From assembly GCA_937897615.1 (NCBI GenBank), contig CALCNO010000148.1:1-22406 (forward strand): 22,406 nt of DNA, in the 5' to 3' direction. Positions 7,092 to 15,066 of the stretch are shown here, piece after piece. Within the stretch, counting starts at the first letter, position 1. The number at the start of each line of letters is the position of its first letter. The notes beneath the pieces were generated by a model, which searched no databases, was not told where the DNA came from, and saw only the letters and a list, made by a program, of their open reading frames with translations. This DNA is from an uncultured Anaerolineaceae bacterium. Lineage in GTDB: Bacteria; Chloroflexota; Anaerolineae; Anaerolineales; Anaerolineaceae. Both the position numbers and the translations under genes were made by a program.

Positions 7092-8215
7092 GCTTCACGC
7101 AAAATGGCATTGCCGCTTTCAGGATCAAAGAGGCATACCTGTTCACCGTCCAGACCGATGCGCATGTGCGTGCCCGGAAGGAAGCCCGCCTCATCCACGT
7201 TGACAAAGAGCGCACTGACGGCAATGTCTTCTGCCAGCTTGAAACCGACGATTACTTCGCTGACCAGCGGCTCAACAAAGTCCACAACGCCTTCGATGTG
7301 GTTGACCGGCCCGTGCGAGTCATCCACCGCAGCCGCGGGGGGCAGAAAAGCGGCAGGCGGGATGCCAAGCATCACCTGGCTGCCGGAATACTTCTGCAAG
7401 GCGGATTTCCACTCCGGTGCAAGATGCACAGAAACCCCCGGGCAGATCTCCACGCGGTAGCTGCCGCCATCAGCGGCCAGTATGCCGCGCTGCAGGTTCA
7501 TTGCCGGTGTGCCGATGAACCCGGCCACAAAGACATTGGCCGGCCGCTGGATCAGGTCGTCGGCTGTGCCCACTTGCTGTAATTCGCCTTTAGCGATGAT
7601 GGCGATGCGGTCGCTGATGGCCAGGGCTTCGGTCTGGTCGTGGGTAACGTAAAGCGAGGGCTTGTGTTTGGCGCGGTGCACCATAATAATATCGCGGCGC
7701 GCCTGAGCGCGCAGTTTTGGGTCCAGGTTGGAAAGAGGTTCGTCAAAAAGGTACAAGTCTGCGTCCTTTGCCAGAGCGCGCGCCAGTGCCACGCGCTGCT
7801 GCTCGCCGCCGGAAAGATCCACAATAATGCGCTCGATCATGGGTGTCAGCCCCAGTTTTTCGGCTGCTTCCTTAACGCGCCGAGAAACCTCGTCCCGGGG
7901 CATGCCGCGTGCTTCCAGCCCGTATGCAATATTCTCAAAGACGTTCATATGCGGGTAGAGGCCGTAATCCTGAAAGACCATGCCCAGATTGCGGTTGCGC
8001 GGCGGCAAGGCAGTGATGTCGCGCCCGTTGAGCAGGATGCGCCCGGCGTCAGGTATTTCGATGCCGCAGATTAACTTGAGGATGGTACTCTTGCCGCCGC
8101 CGGAAGGTCCCAGCAGCACAAAGAACTCGCCTTCTTCAACCGTGAGGTTGAGGTTATTGAGCACCACATTGCTGCCAAAGCGTTTGGTGAGACCCTGAAT
8201 TTCCAACGATTTCAT
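7088..8215 (-). CDS. Sugar ABC transporter ATPase (MalK/UgpC type), copy 1
   Basis: A 375-aa ATPase with all catalytic motifs: Walker A GPSGGGKST (36-44), Q-loop MVFQDYGLYP, signature LSGGEQQR (134-141), Walker B LYLFDEP with catalytic Glu159, D-loop SNLD and H-loop His192 (VTHDQ). The C-terminal ~130 residues form the TOBE/regulatory domain of CUT1 ATPases. Walker A has Gly where the two other ATPases in this operon have Cys (SGCGK). It is the most promoter-distal of three ATPases, separated from the others by the YesL-like gene, and overlaps GH16 by ATGA. It would energise sugar import through the permease pair encoded upstream. Confidence 0.93.
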   Translation of the reverse strand: MKSLEIQGLTKRFGSNVVLNNLNLTVEEGEFFVLLGPSGGGKSTILKLICGIEIPDAGRILLNGRDITALPPRNRNLGMVFQDYGLYPHMNVFENIAYGLEARGMPRDEVSRRVKEAAEKLGLTPMIERIIVDLSGGEQQRVALARALAKDADLYLFDEPLSNLDPKLRAQARRDIIMVHRAKHKPSLYVTHDQTEALAISDRIAIIAKGELQQVGTADDLIQRPANVFVAGFIGTPAMNLQRGILAADGGSYRVEICPGVSVHLAPEWKSALQKYSGSQVMLGIPPAAFLPPAAAVDDSHGPVNHIEGVVDFVEPLVSEVIVGFKLAEDIAVSALFVNVDEAGFLPGTHMRIGLDGEQVCLFDPESGNAILREA

Positions 8216-8231
8216 AGAAGTTCCTTTCAGA

Positions 8232-8957
8232 CTATTTGCGGGGATGGCTCAGAGGCTGGCTGACCCCGGCAGGGCCTGGCTGCGGATGGCCGGACAGATA
8301 GAATTGTACCTGGAAGAGCGCAATGAGCACCGGCACGATCAACATCAGGCCGGCGATGGAGACGATCCCCAACGCCAGCGCCAACAGGCAAACCAATCCC
8401 AGTAGCAGGGTGCGCCCGGGGAATTTCAGCAGGCGTTGCACCGACCTGGAAAGGATGCCCCATGCCTGCAGTTGCGGTTCACAGACCAGCAGCGGCCCCC
8501 AGGAAAGCGACAAGACCAGCAGAAGCAGAAATACCAGTTGCGCCAGCACGTCTACGGCCAGCCAGCCGCGGCCGGAGGCGTAGCCTGCCAGCAGCGCCAG
8601 CCAGTAAAACAGGCTCAGCAGGGGCAGCAGCTTTAAAAAACCCGGCTTGATCTGTTCCTTGAAGTGCCCCCAGAGCATGGCTGCGTCCAGCGGCACGCCT
8701 TCGCTCAGGTCGGCGACCACGGCAAAAAGGGTGGCGGTGGCCGGCGCTAGCACAAGCGCGGAGTAAGCGCTCAGTGCTACACGCAGGGCAAAAGGAAGCT
8801 CAAAGACCAGTGCCACCAACAACGGAACAGCCTGCAGCGCCCACAGCAAATTGATTAGGATCAAACGTTCCAGTTGGTCCTTGATGAGGGCGAATGAGCG
8901 CCAGACGGCGCTGCGTTCCTGCTCCGGGCGTGCTCCGGAATCATCAAAAAAAGGCAT
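8232..8957 (-). CDS. YesL-like (DUF624) integral membrane protein
   Basis: A 241-aa protein with five or six predicted membrane helices. The arrangement of an N-terminal amphipathic segment, ILINLLWALQAVPL, the small-residue helix ending APATATLFAVV, a charged loop (LWGHFKEQIKPGF) and further helices matches the YesL/DUF624 family. That family commonly sits in Gram-positive and Chloroflexota sugar ABC operons; its role is not established. The ATG at 8957 follows the upstream ATPase stop by 2 bp with AGG at usable spacing. A TTG at 8963 overlapping that stop is an alternative start. Its position between two ATPase genes suggests a transporter-associated role. Confidence 0.65.
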   Translation of the reverse strand: MPFFDDSGARPEQERSAVWRSFALIKDQLERLILINLLWALQAVPLLVALVFELPFALRVALSAYSALVLAPATATLFAVVADLSEGVPLDAAMLWGHFKEQIKPGFLKLLPLLSLFYWLALLAGYASGRGWLAVDVLAQLVFLLLLVLSLSWGPLLVCEPQLQAWGILSRSVQRLLKFPGRTLLLGLVCLLALALGIVSIAGLMLIVPVLIALFQVQFYLSGHPQPGPAGVSQPLSHPRK

Positions 8958-8959
8958 GC

Positions 8960-10081
8960 TCAACCTGCCAGAATGGATTTCTCGGTTTCGGCATCAAAGA
9001 AGTGCGCCTTTTCCAGATGCACGGCCAGCGGCACTTCTTTGCCGATGTATTGCACCGGCATGCGCGTGCGGAAGGTTGCCACAAAATCCTGCGGCGCTTC
9101 TTCCAGCGTGCTCATGTACACCGAGCAGCCGGTTGAGGAAGGCTCGATGACGTTGACAACACCCTGCATCTGGTTATGTTCCGCCACCTGAAAAGGCGCC
9201 AGGCGCGGCACGTGCAGGTCTTCAGGGCGGACGCCCATTTTAACGCGCTTGCCGGTGTAACAGCCCAGCTTGCCGGCGATGGCGGGCGGCAGCAGCAGCG
9301 AAAAGGCTTTGTTCCTGGCCCACAACTCGCCGCTCTCTGCCACAATATCCACATCGAAGAGATTGATGCTGGGGGTGCCGATGAAGTAGGCCACAAACAG
9401 GTTGGTGGGGTGCTCATAGAGTTCCGCGCCCGTGCCAATCTGCTCGATACTGCCAGCGCGCATGACGGCAATGCGGTCGCCCATTGCCATGGCTTCAGAC
9501 TGGTCGTGGGTCACGTACACACTTGGCTTTTGCTTCTCCTGGTGCAGCGCCATGATGTCCTCGCGCGCCTGGTGGCGCAGCTGGGCATCCAGGTTGGCCA
9601 GCGGCTCGTCGTAAAGGTAAAGGTCGGCGTCGCGCACCATTGCCCGCGAAAGGGCTACGCGTTGGCGTTCGCCGCCGCTCAACTGGCGCGGTTTGCGGTA
9701 GAGCAGGTGGTCAATGCGGAAGGAGGTGGCTGCTTTGACCACCCGTTCTTTGATCAATTTGGCGGGAGCATGGCGTGCGCGCAGGCCGTAGGCAATGTTC
9801 TCGTACACTGTCAGGTGCGGGAAGACCGCATAATCCTGGAAGACCATGGCCACATTGCGCAGTTTGGGGCGCACTTCATTCACGCGCTTGCCGCCAAAGA
9901 AAAGCTCGCCACTGCTGATGGTTTCCAGCCCGGCCAGCATGCGCAGGGTGGTGGTCTTGCCGCAGCCGGAAGGCCCAACCAACACGAGGAACTCCCGTTC
10001 GCCAAGATCAAAATTGATGTCGTTGACCGCCAGCTTTTCGGCGTATTGTTTGACCAGATGAGATACTGTGATGGATGCCAT
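8960..10081 (-). CDS. Sugar ABC transporter ATPase (MalK/UgpC type), copy 2
   Basis: A 373-aa ATPase with Walker A GPSGCGKTT (36-44), Q-loop MVFQDYAVFP, signature LSGGERQR, Walker B LYLYDEP, D-loop ANLD and H-loop VTHDQ, all intact. A TOBE-type C-terminal domain contains GVRPEDLHVPR. The ATG at 10081 is supported by GGAGGAG five bases upstream; a longer frame to 10108 lacks this support. It lies 54 bp after ATPase copy 3 and leads into the YesL-like gene. It differs from copies 1 and 3 throughout, so it is an old paralogue rather than a recent duplicate. Confidence 0.93.
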   Translation of the reverse strand: MASITVSHLVKQYAEKLAVNDINFDLGEREFLVLVGPSGCGKTTTLRMLAGLETISSGELFFGGKRVNEVRPKLRNVAMVFQDYAVFPHLTVYENIAYGLRARHAPAKLIKERVVKAATSFRIDHLLYRKPRQLSGGERQRVALSRAMVRDADLYLYDEPLANLDAQLRHQAREDIMALHQEKQKPSVYVTHDQSEAMAMGDRIAVMRAGSIEQIGTGAELYEHPTNLFVAYFIGTPSINLFDVDIVAESGELWARNKAFSLLLPPAIAGKLGCYTGKRVKMGVRPEDLHVPRLAPFQVAEHNQMQGVVNVIEPSSTGCSVYMSTLEEAPQDFVATFRTRMPVQYIGKEVPLAVHLEKAHFFDAETEKSILAG

Positions 10082-10135
10082 AATTGCTCCTCCGCTCACC
10101 GCCGGCACTGTGCACTGGCCGGGGCGAGGTTTGAT

Positions 10136-11260
10136 CTAAAACAACATTGGAACACCCGGTGTATGCAAGGCCGTCTCAGAATCGGCTGCAAAAAAGTATG
10201 CCCGTTCCCAGTCCGGGGTGAGGAAGATTTGCCGGGTTTCCGGGAAATCCAACGGCACCAGGGCGTTCACCGCTGCGCTGGCTACTTCGCCGTGGGCAAA
10301 GGCAGCCCGTTCGGTAAAGAGGCGCTCAATGCGCGCCACCGACATTGCCAGCCCTTCACCCGTCTGCGCCTGAACAAGCCAACCCTCGGGCCTCACTCCA
10401 ATACGGGATCGGCCCTGCGGGAGCACGCCTGCCAGCGCAGCAGGCACCGGCACGCTAAGCACGCCGGCAATTTTGAGTGTGTCTCCGGCCCGTTCTGCCG
10501 GCAGGAAACTGATGGGGGGTGTACCGATCAACGACGCTACAAACAGGTTAGCCGGGGAGTAGTACAGATCGTCAAAGGTGCCAAACTGTTCAAGGCGCCC
10601 CGCACGCATCACGGCAATGCGGTCGCCCATAAAGATGGCTTCCTGCTGGTCGTGAGTGACGTAAATGGTGGTAATGTGGAATTTTTTGAGCAGGCGCTTG
10701 ATCTCGGTGCGTGTGCGCTCGCGCAGTTTGGCATCCAGGTTAGAGATGGGTTCGTCCATCAGGAAGACGTTGGGCTCGCGCACGATGCAGCGGGCAATGC
10801 CCACGCGCTGCTTCTCGCCGCCGGAGAGCGTATCCACCTGGCGGTCCATCAGCACTTCAAAGCCAATGCCCATCAATTCGGCAGTTTCCTTCAGGCGCTG
10901 CTGCTTTTCTTCTTCAGTGCGGTGATGCACCTCAAAGAAGTAGCTCATATTCTTCTGGCCTTCCTTGCTGGGGTAAAGGGCATAATCCTGAAAGACCATG
11001 CCCACGCCGCGATCCTGCGGCGTCACCTGGGTGACTTCTACATTGTTGTAGCGCACATGGCCTTCATCGGCAAACTCCAGGCCGGCAATTACCTTGAGTA
11101 GAGTACTCTTGCCGCAGCCGGATGGCCCCACAATGCTGATAGTCTCGCCGTCCTCGATCTTCATCGTGACGTGATCGAGGCCAAGCGTGGGTTTGGTCTC
11201 TGCTGCACCCACAGCCGGGTAGTAATACTTGACCACATTCTCAAGCAGTACACTGGTCAT
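10136..11260 (-). CDS. Sugar ABC transporter ATPase (MalK/UgpC type), copy 3
   Basis: A 374-aa ATPase and the one closest to the permeases: its ATG overlaps the second permease stop as ATGA. Walker A GPSGCGKST (45-53) is shifted by a nine-residue N-terminal insertion (YYYPAVGAAETKP region). The Q-loop MVFQDYALYP, signature LSGGEKQR, Walker B VFLMDEP, D-loop SNLD and H-loop VTHDQ are intact. The segment after the Q-loop (SKEGQKNMSYFFEVHHRTEE) differs from the usual HMTVFENIAFGL sequence kept in the other two copies. That region contacts the permease coupling helix, so this copy may bind the permeases differently. Confidence 0.93.
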   Translation of the reverse strand: MTSVLLENVVKYYYPAVGAAETKPTLGLDHVTMKIEDGETISIVGPSGCGKSTLLKVIAGLEFADEGHVRYNNVEVTQVTPQDRGVGMVFQDYALYPSKEGQKNMSYFFEVHHRTEEEKQQRLKETAELMGIGFEVLMDRQVDTLSGGEKQRVGIARCIVREPNVFLMDEPISNLDAKLRERTRTEIKRLLKKFHITTIYVTHDQQEAIFMGDRIAVMRAGRLEQFGTFDDLYYSPANLFVASLIGTPPISFLPAERAGDTLKIAGVLSVPVPAALAGVLPQGRSRIGVRPEGWLVQAQTGEGLAMSVARIERLFTERAAFAHGEVASAAVNALVPLDFPETRQIFLTPDWERAYFFAADSETALHTPGVPMLF

Positions 11261-12270
11261 TTCAACCCCTGAATCTTGACACCCTTAAGCAGGTACTCGC
11301 GGGCGACGATGAAGAAAATGAATACCGGGATGGCCTGCAAGAGGCCCAGCACCATCAAGCCGTTCCACGAAAGACCCTGGTTGATGAGGTCTGCCATTTG
11401 CGATGAAGCGCCAAAGGCCGTCAGTGGGTTGGTGGTGCCGGCGGAACCAAAAGCGTCTGAAATGCGGCGGATCGCCAGCGTCAGCGGGGCAATTTTGCTA
11501 TCCTGAATGACCACCAGCGGCCACAGGTAGCTATCCCAGCAGGCGCCGAACTGGAAGTACGATACCACCGCATATACCGGGATAGACATAGGCAGGATGA
11601 TGCGGCGGAATATGTTCATCTCCGAGCCGCCATCCACGCGCGCAGCGTTGATGATCGAATCGGGGATGCCATCGAAGAAGCCCTTGAAGAGCAAAAAATT
11701 GGAGGCGCTAAACCCGGCCGGCAGGATCACTGCCCAGTAAGTGTTCCAGATGCGCAGGGTAGGGAAGGGAATGTCTGTACCGGGGATGTTGGGCGCCACC
11801 GGCAGCGGAAAAGGAAAATTGCGCGTGAGCAAAAAGGATGGAATCAGGCTGACGATCCCCGGCAGCATCAGCGTGCCGATGAAGAAAAGGAACAGGGATT
11901 TGGCAGACTTGCCTTTGATGAGTTTGCTGCACGCGTAAGCCGCCAGCGAGGTGACGGGGATGCTCAAGAGCATTGTGCCCAACGTCATCAGCGTGGAGTT
12001 GAGGAAGTAGCGGCTGAGCGGCTGTGCCAGCACCGATTTGGCGATATCGGTGATGTGCAGGATGAGTTTCCAGGCGGCTAGGGTGGGGTGTGCCGGCCAT
12101 AGCGAGGGCGGTATAGACATGGCCTCGGCGGCTGGCTTTACCGATGTGCTGATCATGATGTAGAACGGCACCAGGTGCATGAATACACCAAACCACAAGA
12201 AGATGCCCAGCAGCAGCCACGAGAGCCGCATTTTGAACTGTTTTCGACCAACGGTTGGGAAAAGACTCAT
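11257..12270 (-). CDS. Sugar ABC transporter permease, MalG-like (CUT1)
   Basis: A 337-aa inner-membrane permease with about six helices and the EAA-type coupling loop INAARVDGGSEMNIFRRIILP, which docks onto the ATPase. It would form the translocation channel with the MalF-like partner. The ATG at 12270 is preferred over one at 12291 because AGGAG lies seven bases before it and it begins just after the stop of the upstream permease. Between two early helices it has a long extracytoplasmic loop rich in Pro (FPFPLPVAPNIPGTDIPFP). It overlaps ATPase copy 3 by ATGA. Confidence 0.92.
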   Translation of the reverse strand: MSLFPTVGRKQFKMRLSWLLLGIFLWFGVFMHLVPFYIMISTSVKPAAEAMSIPPSLWPAHPTLAAWKLILHITDIAKSVLAQPLSRYFLNSTLMTLGTMLLSIPVTSLAAYACSKLIKGKSAKSLFLFFIGTLMLPGIVSLIPSFLLTRNFPFPLPVAPNIPGTDIPFPTLRIWNTYWAVILPAGFSASNFLLFKGFFDGIPDSIINAARVDGGSEMNIFRRIILPMSIPVYAVVSYFQFGACWDSYLWPLVVIQDSKIAPLTLAIRRISDAFGSAGTTNPLTAFGASSQMADLINQGLSWNGLMVLGLLQAIPVFIFFIVAREYLLKGVKIQGLK

Positions 12271-12283
12271 GGTGTCGCTCCTG

Positions 12284-13192
12284 TTAGACATCCAGGTCGG
12301 ACTTAAAGAATAGGCGGTAAAGCAGAACGATGATCATAATGGCCGCAAAGAGCATGCATGCCAGTGCAGTGGCATCTCCGATGCGCCCATTGTTGAGTAA
12401 ATTGAACATGTACATGACCACGGTACGGCTGGCGCCGTTGGGGCCGCCGCGCGTCATCAGATCCATCCAGGAGAATTCCTGCAGGCTGCCGATGATGGAG
12501 AAAAGCAGGGTCATGGAAATGATCGGGCGCAGGCGCGGCAGTGAGATCGTCCATATCTTGCGCCAGAACCCGGCGCCCTCCACCTCTGCGGCTTCGTAAT
12601 AGGATTTGGGGATGCTCTGCAGGCCGGCCATGTAATACAGGCCCGGCCCGTACATCAAAATACCCGGAACAATGAGCCAGAAGAGTACCCAGCGCTCGCT
12701 GCTCAAAAAGGCTTGCTGCGGCAGCCCCAGCACCGCTGTGGCGATGTACTGGAAGATACCGAAATTTTCATTGTAGAGGTACTGCCAGAAGAGTGTGCTG
12801 GCAATGCCGCTCAGCGGCAGGTACCACAGGATCATCATAATGCGCATGGTGCGCGGAGGCATTTCCATCAGCAGAATGGCTACCAGCACGGGGATGAAGA
12901 AGGTCAGCAGGATTGACAGGCCGGCGTACAGCAGGGTCACGCGGAAGGCCATCGGCACCAGCGGATCCAATGCCAGGCGCGAATAGTTCTCGAACCAGCG
13001 GAAGGTGATCTGGCCGCGGATGGGGGCGTTGGTGAGGCTGAGGAAGATGGCCACCACCATTGGGTACCAGCCCCAGAAGAACTGGAATAGGATGGCAGGA
13101 ATGACGAACAGCCAGTTTGTCCAGCGTTTGCGGGTTCGCCCGGCCTCGGTTGGCTGCACGGCAGGGGAAATGCTTTCTGCTTCTAAGGTCAT
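12284..13192 (-). CDS. Sugar ABC transporter permease, MalF-like (CUT1)
   Basis: A 302-aa membrane protein with six predicted helices and the EAA loop YYEAAEVEGAGFWRKIWTISLP near residue 210-230. The N-terminus (first ~30 residues) is polar and cytoplasmic, and the first helix starts at WLFVIPAILFQFFWG. The ATG at 13192 is supported by AGGAGG eight bases upstream; the frame extends further upstream without such support. It lies 83 bp after the solute-binding-protein gene, with a strong stem-loop in the gap. Confidence 0.92.
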   Translation of the reverse strand: MTLEAESISPAVQPTEAGRTRKRWTNWLFVIPAILFQFFWGWYPMVVAIFLSLTNAPIRGQITFRWFENYSRLALDPLVPMAFRVTLLYAGLSILLTFFIPVLVAILLMEMPPRTMRIMMILWYLPLSGIASTLFWQYLYNENFGIFQYIATAVLGLPQQAFLSSERWVLFWLIVPGILMYGPGLYYMAGLQSIPKSYYEAAEVEGAGFWRKIWTISLPRLRPIISMTLLFSIIGSLQEFSWMDLMTRGGPNGASRTVVMYMFNLLNNGRIGDATALACMLFAAIMIIVLLYRLFFKSDLDV

Positions 13193-13227
13193 CGTAAATG
13201 CCTCCTGCTCTTTTTGCGTTCTCTCCT

Positions 13228-13257
13228 CGATCCCGGGCCCCCTAGCCACCGGGATCG
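13228..13257 (-). promoter_or_regulatory. Intergenic stem-loop between binding-protein and permease genes
   Basis: CGATCCCGG (13228-13236) pairs perfectly with CCGGGATCG (13249-13257), giving a 9-bp GC-rich stem with a 12-nt loop. On the transcribed strand no T-run follows. It is more likely an mRNA-stabilising or attenuating hairpin, as found after binding-protein genes such as malE, than a full terminator. Confidence 0.6.
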
Positions 13258-13275
13258 CACAGATAGGAGAAAGGA

Positions 13276-14913
13276 TCATCCAAAGTTCGGTTTGATGCGT
13301 AGGTCGTAGAACGGCTTGAAGCGTTTTTCGTAGAATTGCGGGGCATTGGCCTGCAGGTAAGCGGTCACATCCGCATAGTAGCGGTTGATGCCCTCTGCAA
13401 AAGCGGTCTGGTCCACGCTGGAGGGGAAGGTCTTGGCCTGCTGATTGAGCACGCTTTCCAATTCGGCGGCATCCTTTTTCACGTCAAACGCGTCCTGAGA
13501 ATAAGCCCAGCGCGTTAGCTTGTCGTACCAGGGGGTGTCGCCGGGGCCGCGGTTCACCTCAGCCGGGATATATTCGCCCACTTCGGGCAACTTGGGCTGG
13601 CTAAAGAGAGTGTTGATCTCGTCGGCATAGTGGCGGCCGGTGGCGTCATTGAGCGAGCCGGGAACGTCCGGCACGGTATCCGAATAGCGGTTAGCAAATG
13701 GCCAGCGGATGGAACGCACGATCTCGCTGGCGTCTTTGGTTTCGTTGTAGATTTCCTGGGCGGTGGCCACAAAACCCTCGCCGAGGAGCATGTAAGCAAA
13801 GAGGGAAACGGCCTTGTCCAGTTCCGCGGGGGTCAGGTCGGGGTTGAACGCCCACGCGCTGGGTGAGAAGGGCAATTGGTAAGTGTAGCCCAGCGGCCCG
13901 AGCGGCTGGCGGTTGAAACCCATGAAGGCATCGGCCTCCTGAATGGACTTGTTCATCTTGACCGCCATATCTGAGAAGAACAGGTGGATGCCGGGCGTCA
14001 TTGAGGCTTTTTCAGCATAGAAGGCGGCAGCCAGTTGCCCGCCCTGCGAATAATCCCAGTAATTGGGGTCGGTGAAAACGGATTTGTCTTCTAGGTACAT
14101 GCCGCGCCACAGGTCAACGCCTTCCACAAGATCGTCCATCCAGGTGGTAAAGTCCCAGCGCCAGTTAAAGCCGTTGCCGGGCACCGGGTAATGCGAGAGC
14201 AGGCCGTCGAAGTCAATGCCGTAGGTGGGCAGGATCCAATCCAGTGCGTAAGCGGCCATCGCCAGCCCCTTGCGGTCGCCTTTGGTCAATTTGGCGGCCA
14301 GTTCGCGCATATCTTGCCAGGACCAGGTGAGCGGGATATTATCCACACCGACCTCGGCCAGGTGCTCGCGGTTGTAGAAAAAGCCCTCACTGGAGACCAC
14401 TTCGTAGGGGATGCCAAAGATGATGCCATCGTTGGTCTTCCAGCGTGAGGTGGCGGCTGCCACCTTGGGGTCAAGCAATTCGAGGACGTGATTGTTGTTG
14501 AAGGCGTTGGTGATATCCGCAAAAAGTCCTTCAGCATACGAGGCCTGAATACCCGGGACGTTCCAGTTGCCGAGCACACCGATGGGGTAGTGGAAAGGCG
14601 CTGTGCCGCCCGCTACCGCGGTACGCAGGCCATCTGCCCCCCAAACGTTGAACTCGATTTGCTCCAGGCTGACGCCGGGGTTCTGGTCGAGCCATGCCTG
14701 CAGTGCTTTGTTGTGGCCGTTCTGGAAGGGGGTCAGGGTATCGCCTTTAAAGAATACATCCAGCGGCCACCCGGCGGTTTTTAACGTCATGCTGCCTGCC
14801 GTGCTTGTGCCGGTTGGGCGCACACCGCACGAGCTGAGCGCTGCGGTGCCTGTGCCAATGGCCATCAGGCGCAGAAAATCTCGACGGCTAAGTCTTGCTA
14901 CTTGATTGGGCAT
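13276..14913 (-). CDS. Sugar-binding lipoprotein of the ABC transporter (Tat signal)
   Basis: A 545-aa extracellular solute-binding protein. The N-terminus has a twin-arginine motif (SRRDFLRL, Arg10-Arg11), a hydrophobic core and lipobox LSSC (Cys29), so it is probably exported folded and lipid-anchored. The mature protein has the two-lobe family-1 pattern: early KALQAWLDQNPGV, GIPYEVVSSEGFFYNRE and many aromatic residues able to stack on sugar. It is longer than common ~420-aa binding proteins and nearer to LplA-like proteins, which suits binding of longer oligosaccharides. Two adjacent ATGs (14916, 14913) are possible; GAGGAGG fits the second better. Hairpins flank the gene on both sides. 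Confidence 0.9.
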   Translation of the reverse strand: MPNQVARLSRRDFLRLMAIGTGTAALSSCGVRPTGTSTAGSMTLKTAGWPLDVFFKGDTLTPFQNGHNKALQAWLDQNPGVSLEQIEFNVWGADGLRTAVAGGTAPFHYPIGVLGNWNVPGIQASYAEGLFADITNAFNNNHVLELLDPKVAAATSRWKTNDGIIFGIPYEVVSSEGFFYNREHLAEVGVDNIPLTWSWQDMRELAAKLTKGDRKGLAMAAYALDWILPTYGIDFDGLLSHYPVPGNGFNWRWDFTTWMDDLVEGVDLWRGMYLEDKSVFTDPNYWDYSQGGQLAAAFYAEKASMTPGIHLFFSDMAVKMNKSIQEADAFMGFNRQPLGPLGYTYQLPFSPSAWAFNPDLTPAELDKAVSLFAYMLLGEGFVATAQEIYNETKDASEIVRSIRWPFANRYSDTVPDVPGSLNDATGRHYADEINTLFSQPKLPEVGEYIPAEVNRGPGDTPWYDKLTRWAYSQDAFDVKKDAAELESVLNQQAKTFPSSVDQTAFAEGINRYYADVTAYLQANAPQFYEKRFKPFYDLRIKPNFG

Positions 14914-15017
14914 CATCCACCTCCTCGGATAGATCTGGTATTTCACGTGCAAAAACAGGTAAGGGTAAATCAGCGGCAAAAGGCCCTCATTCAGAAGGCG
15001 CTTTCAAAGGGTTGCGG

Positions 15018-15050
15018 CGGGGCTCACCAGTTTTGCTTTGGCAAGCCCCG
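15018..15050 (-). promoter_or_regulatory. Intergenic stem-loop before the solute-binding-protein gene
   Basis: In the 153-bp gap, CGGGGCT (15018-15024) pairs with AGCCCCG (15044-15050). Five further inner pairs, two of them wobble, close a 9-nt loop. No T-run follows on the transcribed strand. It may be a processing or attenuation element separating expression of the modular lipoprotein from that of the transporter. The rest of the gap shows only the ribosome-binding site for the binding protein. Confidence 0.45.
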
Positions 15051-15066
15051 GCCAGAAAATCAGTGT

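Noticed and set aside
9176..11101. A 641-codon open frame on the plus strand, antisense to ATPase copies 2 and 3
   Set aside because: Both ATPases on the other strand have all catalytic motifs. The antisense translation is rich in His, Gly and Ala with no recognisable domain, as expected for the mirror frame of G+C-rich genes.
13193..13279. Longer N-terminus for the MalF-like permease
   Set aside because: The extension has no ribosome-binding site and covers the intergenic hairpin, while AGGAGG fits the ATG at 13192.
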